In this document: piece after piece, positions 24,221-32,010 of the stretch
Position numbering within the stretch: the stretch's first letter is position 1
Layout of the letters: every line of letters begins with the position of its first letter
Source: Myxococcales bacterium
GTDB lineage: Bacteria > Myxococcota > Myxococcia > Myxococcales > JAJYLH01
Reading direction: 5' to 3'
Assembly: GCA_021787845.1 (NCBI GenBank)
Contig: JAJYLH010000056.1
Span: 1-35,305 of the forward strand
Length of the DNA: 35,305 nucleotides
The notes under the pieces: model-generated
What the model was told of the DNA's origin: nothing
The model's database searches: none
Seen by the model: the letters and a program-made list of their open reading frames with translations, nothing else
Made by a program: the position numbers and the translations under genes

Positions 24221-25078
24221 CTAGCTCGACCCTCGCCGAAAAGGCCGATCGCCTATTTCGCGAGGGCTTGAGCCGCGGGCGTTAGCCCGCGGTACCTGTC
24301 TGCGACGCGGGTGGTTGCCAAGAACCGCGGGCTCACGCCCGCGGCTCAAGCCGTCCACGGTCCGCAAGTGCCTCGAATGGAGACAAAGAACGCAGGCCGC
24401 AACCGCCGATCCCTTTTCGGCTAGGCTCTGGCTCGCCTCGGGGAGGCGGTAGTGCGCGAGCAGCGCGCGGCCGCGCACGTCGCCGACGCGGTTGTGCTCG
24501 CCGAGGTAGCGGGCAGCGTAGGCGCGCTCGACCGGGCGCTCGCAGTCGTGAACGAAGACGTCGCCGCCCGGCGCGCCAAGCCGCGAGGCCTCGAAGAGGC
24601 TGCACATGCGGCCAGGCGGATCGATGCCGTGCTCGGCGCGAAAGCTCTCGAGGTCTCCGCGGGGGCCGTCGACGAGGACCACGTCCCATCGCTCGGCGGC
24701 GACGGTCTCGGGGAGCGTCATCGCGAGCTGCCGCGGGCTCTCCAGCAGCGCTTCCCATTGCCCGAGGCGCGTCGCGTAGGTCACGAGGTGCGTCTCCAGC
24801 GCCGGATGCGCCGCGGCGACCTTGGCGCGCCAGCTCGCTTGGTCTTCGAGAAAGACGGTGCGCCCGCCGGCGTTGACGCGCGCCCACAACGCCGAATCGT
24901 GGCCGAGGCCGAAGATCAGGAAGCGGCAGGGACCGCGGTCGGCGAGGCACGCGGCGATCGCCCGCAGCTCCTTCGCCTCCAGGAGCATCGGCTCGCCTTT
25001 GAGCTTGGCGGCGACGAGGGGCACGAGACCATCGAAGACCCGCCGCCGCCAACGTCGCGCCGTCGCGAGGAGCTTCAT
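24221..25078 (-). CDS. DUF579/IRX15-GXM-like protein, probable polysaccharide methyltransferase
   Basis: 285 residues. The core shows CRFLIFGLGHDSALWARVN, then GGRTVFLEDQASW, LVTYATRLGQWE, WDVVLVDGPRGD, PPGRMCSLFEASRL and GGDVFVHDCERPVERAYAAR. This set fits the DUF579 fold, a SAM-dependent methyltransferase-like domain known from plant glucuronoxylan 4-O-methyltransferases (GXM) and IRX15. The bacterial homologue between glycosyltransferases suggests methylation of a sugar in the polymer; this is inference. The ATG at 25078 overlaps the upstream stop (ATGA). The last 45 residues are read through an 88-bp palindromic repeat and look foreign to the fold, so the ancestral stop was probably displaced. 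Confidence 0.75.
   Translation of the reverse strand: MKLLATARRWRRRVFDGLVPLVAAKLKGEPMLLEAKELRAIAACLADRGPCRFLIFGLGHDSALWARVNAGGRTVFLEDQASWRAKVAAAHPALETHLVTYATRLGQWEALLESPRQLAMTLPETVAAERWDVVLVDGPRGDLESFRAEHGIDPPGRMCSLFEASRLGAPGGDVFVHDCERPVERAYAARYLGEHNRVGDVRGRALLAHYRLPEASQSLAEKGSAVAACVLCLHSRHLRTVDGLSRGREPAVLGNHPRRRQVPRANARGSSPREIGDRPFRRGSS
24265..24352. repeat. 88-bp inverted repeat at the 3' end of the DUF579 gene
   Basis: GCTTGAGCCGCGGGCG at 24266 pairs with CGCCCGCGGCTCAAGC ending near 24351, extending to a 28-bp arm with one mismatch and a 30-bp centre. Within each arm lies a smaller hairpin (CCGCGGGCG with AGCCCGCGG). A dispersed palindrome of a family distinct from MITE-A, B and C. Confidence 0.8.
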
Positions 25079-26004
25079 CGCAGCCGGTCTGCCAGACGCC
25101 AGGCGGCGAATCCGGCTCGGCGCGCAAGCCCCGAGGGGCTGACCTTGAGCGGATGAACGAGCTTCTTGCGTGCGCGTCGCGTGCGCCGAATCGACATCGG
25201 GAGCCCTGCGCGCGCACCGACCGCCAGCGGCTGACCGGGATCGGCGAAGCCGTGAATCTCGAAACCCAGGTGCAGGCACAGCGTGGAGAAGACGATGTCC
25301 TCGAAAATCAGGGAGTCCCGCAGCCGCTCGGGCGGGAACGGGCGGCCAGCGAGCAGCGCCTCGACCAACGGGCGCGAGTAAGCGACGCCGCCGCCTTGCG
25401 CGTGCTCTCCGGGCATGAAGTCCGCGCGCGTGGTTTGAAGGGGTCGCAGGACCTCGTTCCAGCTCAGCCGGTCTCTTGCGAACTCCTCCGGGAAGCATTC
25501 GAACTCCCGGGCGCGCGATTTCCCGTTGCAGTCGAGCTTGTAGCTGCCGAGCTGGCCGACCTCGGGGTGCGCCTCGAGGTAGTCGCAAATGTCACCATCC
25601 AGCCCGGGACCGACGATGAGCGAGTCGGGATCGAGCTTGAGCAGCGCGTCGAAGTCCAGATGCTCGACTGCGTATCGCATGCCTTTCAGGAGCGACCAGG
25701 TGACCGTACCGCGGACGTATTGAAACCACTGGGCGTCGCGGCGGCCGCGGACTTCTTCTTTGACACCATCCAGAGGCGGCCGAAACTCGGTGTTGCGCAG
25801 CACGACGAGTTGGCGCTGCCATCTGGCCAGACCTCGCAGGAAGCGCCAGGCGATGTCGCTTCCCGTGTTGTCGACGAGCACCAGCGTGGCGCTCGTCAGA
25901 TACGTCGCGGCGGCGTCGAGGAGGTCGAGCACGCCCAGCAGGTCCCTGACGCGACCGACGACACAAAGGAGCACGAGCCTCGTCTTTTTCCGCCCAGGTG
26001 CCAT
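25075..26004 (-). CDS. GT-A type glycosyltransferase, first gene of the glycan operon
   Basis: 309 residues from ATG 26004 (MAPGRKKTRLVLLCVVGRVR). Upstream in-frame starts add low-complexity sequence. TLVLVDNTGSDIAWRFLRGL and the core FDALLKLDPDSLIVGPGLDG give a GT-A fold with a DxD metal site (Asp-Pro-Asp), similar in outline to galactosyl- and N-acetylhexosaminyltransferases. CVVG and LVLVDN form the first two strands. A conserved acidic cluster (SLIFEDIVFSTL) near residue 245 could be catalytic. Its TGA overlaps the DUF579 gene start. The promoter should lie just before 26004, but the upstream stretch holds only an FN3 fragment and I see no clear promoter. Confidence 0.7.
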   Translation of the reverse strand: MAPGRKKTRLVLLCVVGRVRDLLGVLDLLDAAATYLTSATLVLVDNTGSDIAWRFLRGLARWQRQLVVLRNTEFRPPLDGVKEEVRGRRDAQWFQYVRGTVTWSLLKGMRYAVEHLDFDALLKLDPDSLIVGPGLDGDICDYLEAHPEVGQLGSYKLDCNGKSRAREFECFPEEFARDRLSWNEVLRPLQTTRADFMPGEHAQGGGVAYSRPLVEALLAGRPFPPERLRDSLIFEDIVFSTLCLHLGFEIHGFADPGQPLAVGARAGLPMSIRRTRRARKKLVHPLKVSPSGLARRAGFAAWRLADRLR

Positions 26005-26095
26005 CGGGCCGCTCCGCCGATCCGTCGCCGGCGGGCGCAGCTTGGCTCGAATTCGCGGCTCGGTCAACGGCGCCGGGCGGTCGGCCCGCGCCCGA

Positions 26096-26245
26096 GAGCA
26101 GCGGCGACAGCGTGGCGTTGGTTCCGCCGACGAACGTTCCGGAGGCAGTGGTGAGCGTGCCGTCCAGGTAGATTGGGTAGCCGGAAAGACCGACCGTCGA
26201 ACTCGCCGCTGTCCAGGAAAGCGCGCCGACGAAGGCGACCGTGCC
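26096..26245 (-). pseudogene. Fibronectin type III domain fragment
   Basis: The minus strand reads ALSWTAASSTVGLSGYPIYL then DGTLTTASGTF, which matches the FN3 pattern (LSWTAATDNVGVTGYxVYRDGTLxxTTxGT). It stops before the YxVxAxDxAG end of the domain. There is no sensible start, signal peptide or continuation, so it is a relic of a larger secreted protein, or of a composition-biased reading. Confidence 0.4.
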
Positions 26246-26324
26246 GTCACGTGGGCGCCCATGCGAGGGCGATTGCGCTATCGGCACCCCGAAGCGGTCT
26301 TGAGCCCCTTCGCCCGGCTCCGCC

Positions 26325-26735
26325 TCAAGGCTGCTGAGCGCCCTTGGTGTCCGGGCGCTGCTGGACGAGCTGCTTCAACGCGCTCGCCTGCTTCGGTGTC
26401 ACCTGACGGGCGAGCACCGGCACCGCCCGCGAGAAGTAGCCGTAGTCCTGATACGTCGCGTCGAGGCTACTGCCCCATCGGTTCTTCCCTGTGACGACGA
26501 CCGTGCCATCGGCCGGGAAGCTCACGGTCAGGCCGTCGACCGTCACGCCCGAGCCCCTCGCGACTGGCGCGGCCATCGCGACCTTCGCGGGAGCCGTCGT
26601 GGCAGGCGCGGCAACCGCGGGGACCGGCGCTCCTTCGGCCTTGGTCGAGGTGGTGCTGGTCGCCGCCGTCGACCGACTATGGCACCCGACAGCGACGAGC
26701 GTCAGACACGCCACGAAAATCGATGATCGCACCAT
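26325..26735 (-). CDS. Small lipoprotein of unknown function
   Basis: 136 residues from ATG 26735, with GGAGGG six bases upstream. The signal MVRSSIFVACLTLVAVGC ends in a lipobox, so Cys18 should be lipidated. A Thr/Ala/Pro-rich linker of about 40 residues follows, then a compact domain (GVTVDGLTVSFPADGTVVVT and SSLDATYQDYGYFSRAVPVL) with no recognised family. It is a single gene between the glycan operon and a MITE-like element. Confidence 0.8.
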   Translation of the reverse strand: MVRSSIFVACLTLVAVGCHSRSTAATSTTSTKAEGAPVPAVAAPATTAPAKVAMAAPVARGSGVTVDGLTVSFPADGTVVVTGKNRWGSSLDATYQDYGYFSRAVPVLARQVTPKQASALKQLVQQRPDTKGAQQP

Positions 26736-26962
26736 ACTGTGCCCTCCTGTGAGGTGAAGGCGTCGCCTGAAGGTCGGCGCCGCTCCGACGAGATCCTTGG
26801 CCGCCGCCAAGAAGACGCTCCGAATGCTACCACGGGCTCCGGAAGCAGGGCGCCGGCGAGCGATGCCTGCCCGGTTCACGCACCCGACCGGCACGTTGGA
26901 GGCGGTGCCAACCGGGCGCGCCTCGGGCGAGCCAGCGCCCGCATCGAGCGGGAACGGACCAT

Positions 26963-27123
26963 GCCTATCCGGTTGACACGTTTGCCTCGGCCGCACGCGT
27001 CCGCGCCGCGTCTGAATCTCGTGGCTCGGGCGTCCACGCTGCGTCCACGCCCGTGTAACCGATCTGGCTCTCACAGGCGAGGACGCCTGTGCCGCGGATC
27101 GGGGGTGCGTCAACCGGATAGGC
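26963..27123. mobile_element. MITE-B copy 3 with a MITE-A-like core (161 bp)
   Basis: The ends GCCTATCCGGTTGACACG and GCGTCAACCGGATAGGC are inverted repeats matching MITE-B. The interior (about 27018-27095) instead resembles the MITE-A core: CGTGGCTCGGGCGTCC and CGCCCGTGTAACC, then CACAGGCGAGGACGCCTGTG. It therefore looks like a chimera of the two families. Confidence 0.65.
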
Positions 27124-27227
27124 ATGGAACAGACCGGACAGCGTCGGCCGGCCGCGGGAGAGTGATATGGCTGACCGCCGATCGCCGTCCGCGCCGAAGG
27201 CGGCTTCGGGCGCGAGAGGCAGCACCG

Positions 27228-27709
27228 ATGCCGGACAGCGTCAGGCCCGACCCGCCGGAGCTGCTCGTCGTCAGCTCGAGCTTCCCGAGCCCCGTGCGGG
27301 CGCCCGACGGGCAGTCGATCTACGTCCTCGAGGCGACCCGGGCGCTGGCGCGGCTCGTCGGGCGGCCGCTCCAGGTCGTCGCACTGCGCATCGGCGACGA
27401 GGCGGAATTCGAGCGGGGCGGGGTTCGAGGTCGAGCGGGTGACCCCGAGCCGGCCGGTGCCGGACGTCTTCGCGCTCGACGAGCCCGAATGCTTTACGGA
27501 AGCGCTCCTGCCTACCGCCAGGCGCGCGGGCGCGGGCGCGCGAGCTCGCGGCCACGGGCGCGCCGGTGGTCGGCTGGTGTCACGGCTACGAGACCGCGGC
27601 GGCCGCGCGAGCCTTGCGCGAGGACGGTTCCCTCGTGGTGAGCGTGGTGCACTACAGCGTCGCGGACGACTCGCTGCACGCGCTCGCCGCCGGCAGCGGT
27701 CACGAGTAG
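27228..27709 (+). pseudogene. GT4-like glycosyltransferase N-terminal fragment with two frameshifts
   Basis: The frame from ATG 27228 reads PPELLVVSSSFPSPVRAPDG then QSIYVLEATRAL, the opening of a GT-B N-domain. At a G-rich run near 27415-27425 it shifts to VTPSRPVPDVFALDEPE, and near 27520-27540 to ELAATGAPVVGWCHGYETAA and SVVHYSVADDSLHALAAGS, stopping at TAG 27707-27709. The C-terminal donor domain is absent. It faces a convergent membrane-protein gene 75 bp away. Confidence 0.65.
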
Positions 27710-27783
27710 CGGCAGGGCTGCCGGCCGGTCGATAAGGTAGGCGAGAGCGGTGCGGGCAAGCGTGCGGGCGGACATCGGGCTCG

Positions 27784-29523
27784 TCACCTGGCCGGGCTCG
27801 AGCTGACCGCCGGGTTCGCGCCGCCGCCGCTCGCTGACCGGGCGGGCGGCTCGACGGTGAAGCCCGACTCGAGGTCCCCCGGCCGGCGCAGGCGGAGCGC
27901 CGGGTTGATCCACGGGGTGCACGGCAGCGGTGCATCCCAGCACTGCTGGTACCGCTCGGCGTACCAGATCTTCAACCTCGACGGGAGGGTCACCGGACGG
28001 ACGATCGGCGCGGCCATCGGCTCGAAGTCCGAGAGGTGGCGAAGCAGGTGCCGGCTGCGGGCGAGCATCCCGGCGGCGGTCGCGAGGAGCACGCCAAGCA
28101 GGACCACTCTCGCCAACCGCCAGCGGTGCATCTGCCCCTCGAGGGCGAGCAGGACCATCAGCGCCGCCAGGACCCAGAAGGCGGCACCGGCGAAGCGCGC
28201 CATCGGCGAGCTGACGAACCAGAAGATGAGCGCGAGGGCGGTCGGCAGGAGGATGACGCCGCTCGTCCTCGGGAGGGGGGGCCGCGCGAGGCTGCCGAGG
28301 TGGCGCAGCGGCAAGACGAGGAGCGCGGCGTTGCCGGCGAGCGCGAGCGGCAGCACCACGCCGACCTGATTCCAGCCCCACGAGCGGGCGAACATCGCGA
28401 GCCACGTCCGGTGGGTCGCATCCTGGACCGCGCTGCGTGGCCAGATGCTCATGAAGCGCGCGGTCGGCGCGCGCCAGTCGACCGGGAAGGGCGCGAAGTG
28501 GGCGGGGTAGAGCGGATAGCCGGAGAGGATGACCGCTCGGGCCATCCAGGGGACGAGCACCAAGAGAAGGACGGCGGCGATGACCATCGCCGGGCGGCGG
28601 GCCCGCCGGGCGGTCGGGCGCGCTCTGCGCAGCCACCAGGCGATGCCGACCCCCAGCGTCGCCGCGGCGTCCGCCGCGACGGTGAGCTTCAGGGTCGTCG
28701 CCGCGCACGCCAGGAGCGCCAGCGCGAGAGGCTCAGCCGAAGCGCTGCCGCTTCGCGAGCGCGCGACGAGCCCCACCAACTCGCCCGCGAGGACGACGCC
28801 CAGGACGAAGACCGCGAAGTCGGGAGCCGGGCTGGTGAGGTTGATGTCGAGGGTGAGGTGCAGCGCTACCGGTAGCCACAAGGCGTAGTAGAGGTCCTGC
28901 GCCTCGAGGCCGCCGGCGCCGGGCCGGGCGAGCGCCAGAGCGCCCCAGAGCACCCGCGCGAGCAGCGCCAAGAGGAGCAGGCTGTTCGCCAGGTGGTGCG
29001 CGCCGTGGAGGAAGGGGCCCTTGTCGAGGAGCGCCGCGTAGAGGAAATACGACTGGCTGTAGCCGAAGGCGAAGTCCAGGTTGACGAGCCCGGGGACCAG
29101 CCGGTGCTGGTCGAACCAGCAGACCATCGGCACGTGGTAGAGGCCGCTGTCGCCGTTGCGGGGGCCGCCGAGGGCGTGATTGGAGATCCACCAGGCGGCG
29201 AGGGCGAGGGCGAGGAGTGCCGGCCAGCCGCGGCGAAAGCCCCTGAGGAGCGCAAGCGAGAGGCGTTTGCCCTCCAGCACGAGGCCAGCGCCGCCGAGGA
29301 CCAGGAAGCCGGCGAGGGCGCGGTCGTCGACGGGCCAGGCGAGCTGCCAGAGCTGCAAGAGGGCGATTGCGCCCGAAAATCCGAGCCAGAACGAGCCGAG
29401 CCATCCCTCGGCGCCCCCCGTGAGCTCGAGGCCGAGCGCGCGGCGGACGAGGACGCCCAGGCCGATGAAGGCGAGCCCGACGACGAGCCACGCGACCAGG
29501 ATCAGGGCTTGCGCGTCGCTCAT
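27784..29523 (-). CDS. LIC_10190-like polytopic membrane protein
   Basis: 579 residues from ATG 29523, with GGAAGG seven bases upstream. About a dozen hydrophobic segments are present. The diagnostic loop NGDSGLYHVPMVCWFDQHRL followed by VPGLVNLDFAFGYSQSYFLY is, as I recall it, characteristic of the family named after Leptospira LIC_10190, thought to be GT-C-like lipid-linked sugar transferases. The conserved acidic residue after the first span and the HLTLDINLTSPAPDFAVF element fit that view. The C-terminal soluble tail of about 90 residues has two Cys (CWDAPLPCTPW). It is monocistronic, next to a dead glycosyltransferase and near the glycan operon. A substrate cannot be named. Confidence 0.65.
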   Translation of the reverse strand: MSDAQALILVAWLVVGLAFIGLGVLVRRALGLELTGGAEGWLGSFWLGFSGAIALLQLWQLAWPVDDRALAGFLVLGGAGLVLEGKRLSLALLRGFRRGWPALLALALAAWWISNHALGGPRNGDSGLYHVPMVCWFDQHRLVPGLVNLDFAFGYSQSYFLYAALLDKGPFLHGAHHLANSLLLLALLARVLWGALALARPGAGGLEAQDLYYALWLPVALHLTLDINLTSPAPDFAVFVLGVVLAGELVGLVARSRSGSASAEPLALALLACAATTLKLTVAADAAATLGVGIAWWLRRARPTARRARRPAMVIAAVLLLVLVPWMARAVILSGYPLYPAHFAPFPVDWRAPTARFMSIWPRSAVQDATHRTWLAMFARSWGWNQVGVVLPLALAGNAALLVLPLRHLGSLARPPLPRTSGVILLPTALALIFWFVSSPMARFAGAAFWVLAALMVLLALEGQMHRWRLARVVLLGVLLATAAGMLARSRHLLRHLSDFEPMAAPIVRPVTLPSRLKIWYAERYQQCWDAPLPCTPWINPALRLRRPGDLESGFTVEPPARSASGGGANPAVSSSPAR

Positions 29524-29821
29524 CCGCCGACCTTCCCGGGCAGCGCCGACGGTCAGCAGGAGCGCAGTCGCTCTCCTTGTCCCGCGGGACCGGCGCCGGC
29601 GCACCCCCGGTTCTCGGAGGCGAGCCTACCGGCCTTGGGTAGGACCGGGAAAGAGCGTCCGGCGGCGCGGCGACGCAGATTCGCTTGGCGATAGCGCTGC
29701 TGCCCTTCACCGGACGACCGCTCGCCCAGCCGCGCCCGGAACGCGAAAGATGCAAGCGCTGGAGGCTCGCCCGGGCGGGCGGACGGTTACCGGCGGCGGT
29801 GCCGTCCTCCATGACGGCGCG

Positions 29822-31381
29822 CTAGCGGATGCAGAGGTGCACCTTCGTGAGCCCGGAGCCCCGGCGGTCGGATTCCCCGCTGTAGACGCCGTTGAGCCCG
29901 ACGTACCAGAGGGCATCCGGAGCGCCCTCTGGGTCCGGCGCGTTCAGGCGCAGCGCGTACGGCGAGTTGACGGTGTAGCAGGGGTCGAACGACTGCACCA
30001 CCTCGTCGGCGACCCAGATCGAGCGCGTCGAGAGGCCGGAGGCCGGAACGAAGGGGTTCGAATCGCCGAGGTCGGCGCCGTTGTTGCCGTCGGTCCCGAA
30101 GAGGCTCAAGGTCGTATTGAGAAGCTGGATCTCGGCGTCGTTCGAGAACTGGCCGCCGTCGCCACCCCAGCCGTTGCAGGTCGGCGAGTCGGCGAGGTGG
30201 AACCAATATCCTTGGGGGTTGTTGGCGGTGAGGTCGAACTGCACGCCCCCGTCGTGGCCCTCGCAGACGCCGTTGACGCACGTTTGACCGTTGGCGCAGG
30301 GGACGGCAGCGCTGCAGGTGGCACTGCTGGAGCCGACGTAGCCGCTGAGATCGAGCTCCATCGTCCCGAAGCCACCGGCGGTGAGCGACTGCACGGTGAC
30401 CCCATGGGAAGCGTCGCAGGTCGAGGTGCCGGCGGTCACGTCCACGTCGCACTCGTACTGGCAGGCGTCCGTCGGCAGGGGCGCGCAGCACGCGTCGTCC
30501 GCGTTTCGAGCCTGTCCGTCCGGGCAGCAGACGAGCTGGGCGCCGGCGCTCTCGACGCAGGTCGTGCCCGCGCCGTCGGCGGTGCACTGCTTGGTGCCGT
30601 CGTAATGGCAGCCGTTGTCCGCCGGCACCTGGCAGGCGGCGCCGACGTCGAAACCGTTGTCGACGATGCCGTCGCAATCGTCGTCCTTGCCGTTGCAGAT
30701 GTCCTGCACCGGTGTCGCCCGGCAGGCGGTGGACTTCCCGTCGGCGCTGCACGCGAGCACGCCCGGTCGCTGGCAGACGGAGCCGTCGGGAAGCGTCACC
30801 TGCACCTCGCAGGCGGCGCCGACGTCGTATCCTTCGTCGATCTGCCCGTTGCAGTTGTCGTCCTTGCCGTCGCACAGTTCGGGCGCGCCCGGATGGACGT
30901 TCGGGTCGTTGTCGTTGCAGTCGGGCCCCTTCAAGCAGTGGTCGCCGTAGCCGTCGCCGTCCTTGTCGACGCAGCGGTCGACGCCGTTGCCCTGGATGGG
31001 GATGCGCAGGGTCGCCGAGTCGCCGTCGGCGTCGCTCTGGACGACGAGGTGGTCGTGGACCTCGCCCGCCTTGGTCGGCACGAACCTCACGTTCACCTTG
31101 TCCGGCACGCCCACGTCGATGGTGCCGGGTTTGCCGTCTTGCGACAGCTCGCTGCTGAGCGACGACTCGCCGGCGAGGGCGATCGACGTCACGTGCACCG
31201 CGCGGTTGCCGTCGACCGACAGCGTCACCGTCTGAAACACGCTCGAGCCCAGGTCGACGTCGCCGAAGTCGACGGCCGTCGGCTTCGGGACCAGGGTCGC
31301 GTGGAGCGTCGAGAGCTTGGACTCCCCGCACTGGCACCCCGACAACACCACCGCGAGCACTGCGAGTTGACGAGCTTGCAT
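29822..31381 (-). CDS. Lipoprotein with HYDIN-like domain and MopE-type metal-binding motifs
   Basis: 519 residues from ATG 31381, with GGAGG five bases upstream. The lipobox is LAVVLSGC (Cys16). Residues about 33-133 form an ASPM/SPD-2/Hydin-like (choice-of-anchor D) domain: AVDFGDVDLGSSVFQTVTL and KVNVRFVPTKAGEVHDHL. Residues 139-184 carry the MopE-type putative metal-binding motif (DKDGDGYGDHC, DCNDNDPNVHPGAPELCDG and DDNCNGQIDEG); a second, partial one (DICNGKDDDCDGIVDNGFD) follows near 235. The C-terminal 200 residues are a Cys-containing beta-rich region (MELDLSGYVGSSSATC, GYWFHLADSPTCNGWGG). Probably anchored to the outer membrane or surface exposed. Transcribed away from the cysteine-rich giant gene. 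Confidence 0.82.
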   Translation of the reverse strand: MQARQLAVLAVVLSGCQCGESKLSTLHATLVPKPTAVDFGDVDLGSSVFQTVTLSVDGNRAVHVTSIALAGESSLSSELSQDGKPGTIDVGVPDKVNVRFVPTKAGEVHDHLVVQSDADGDSATLRIPIQGNGVDRCVDKDGDGYGDHCLKGPDCNDNDPNVHPGAPELCDGKDDNCNGQIDEGYDVGAACEVQVTLPDGSVCQRPGVLACSADGKSTACRATPVQDICNGKDDDCDGIVDNGFDVGAACQVPADNGCHYDGTKQCTADGAGTTCVESAGAQLVCCPDGQARNADDACCAPLPTDACQYECDVDVTAGTSTCDASHGVTVQSLTAGGFGTMELDLSGYVGSSSATCSAAVPCANGQTCVNGVCEGHDGGVQFDLTANNPQGYWFHLADSPTCNGWGGDGGQFSNDAEIQLLNTTLSLFGTDGNNGADLGDSNPFVPASGLSTRSIWVADEVVQSFDPCYTVNSPYALRLNAPDPEGAPDALWYVGLNGVYSGESDRRGSGLTKVHLCIR

Positions 31382-31394
31382 CTCGGCCTCCGAA

Positions 31395-31979
31395 TCAGGT
31401 AGCGTGGTTAAACCACTTTGCCGCGACGGGCGCAAGCCCCGGTGGTTCTCGCGGCGAGGCGAGGTGGAAGGGCTGCGGGTTGACGCGTCGGCGGAAGCGA
31501 AATCGACGGGGAGAGAGCCTCGACGCTCGGCGCCGGTGCCGTGAGGTTGGCGCCGCGGGTGGGCGGCGACGGCGGGGGAGCCCCGGAGGGAAAGCGACCG
31601 GCGGCGGCGGCGACGAGCATCCTCGGGTGGAGCGTGGAGGGGCCGCCCCGACGGGGAGACGGCCGGGCGCTGTCTCGAGACGGTCCCGGCGCGACGTTGA
31701 GCAGGAGCGGTGCCGCCTGGCGATTCGCCCGCAGGCCGGTCGGCTGGCCAACACGGCTACCGTGAGCGCTGCCGCTTGGCATGAAGGGTACTGCCCACTC
31801 GAGCGGCCGCGAACGGCGCCCCGGGGTTCGACCTCCTGGGTGCCCTGCGGGAGCGCACCTGCCCTCAGCTCGGGTCGGGTTTCGGCGGCCTGGCGCTGGC
31901 GCGGCTGTGGCGTCGCGCGGATGAGCAGCCGCATCGGGGCCTCGCCGAGCTTGACCTCGAGCTCGAAGGGCTTTCTCAT
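31395..31979 (-). CDS. Doubtful ORF in the divergent intergenic region
   Basis: The frame starts MRKPFELEVKLGEAPMRLLI at ATG 31979 with AGGAGG directly before it. The first 30 codons have the very high third-position GC of real genes here. After about residue 45 the sequence becomes Arg/Pro-rich low complexity and codon bias fades, so at most a short or truncated gene is present. The remaining 31382-32010 region holds the two divergent promoters, which I cannot pinpoint. Confidence 0.25.
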   Translation of the reverse strand: MRKPFELEVKLGEAPMRLLIRATPQPRQRQAAETRPELRAGALPQGTQEVEPRGAVRGRSSGQYPSCQAAALTVAVLASRPACGRIARRHRSCSTSRRDRLETAPGRLPVGAAPPRSTRGCSSPPPPVAFPPGLPRRRRPPAAPTSRHRRRASRLSPRRFRFRRRVNPQPFHLASPREPPGLAPVAAKWFNHAT

Positions 31980-32010
31980 CCTCCTGGGCCCGTAGGTGAA
32001 GGAGCATCCG

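Noticed and set aside
27705-27776. Start of another minus-strand gene after the LIC_10190-like gene (MSARTLARTALAYLIDRPAA, with AGGTG upstream)
   Set aside because: The frame soon overlaps the glycosyltransferase pseudogene on the other strand and loses any protein-like character. At most a truncated remnant.
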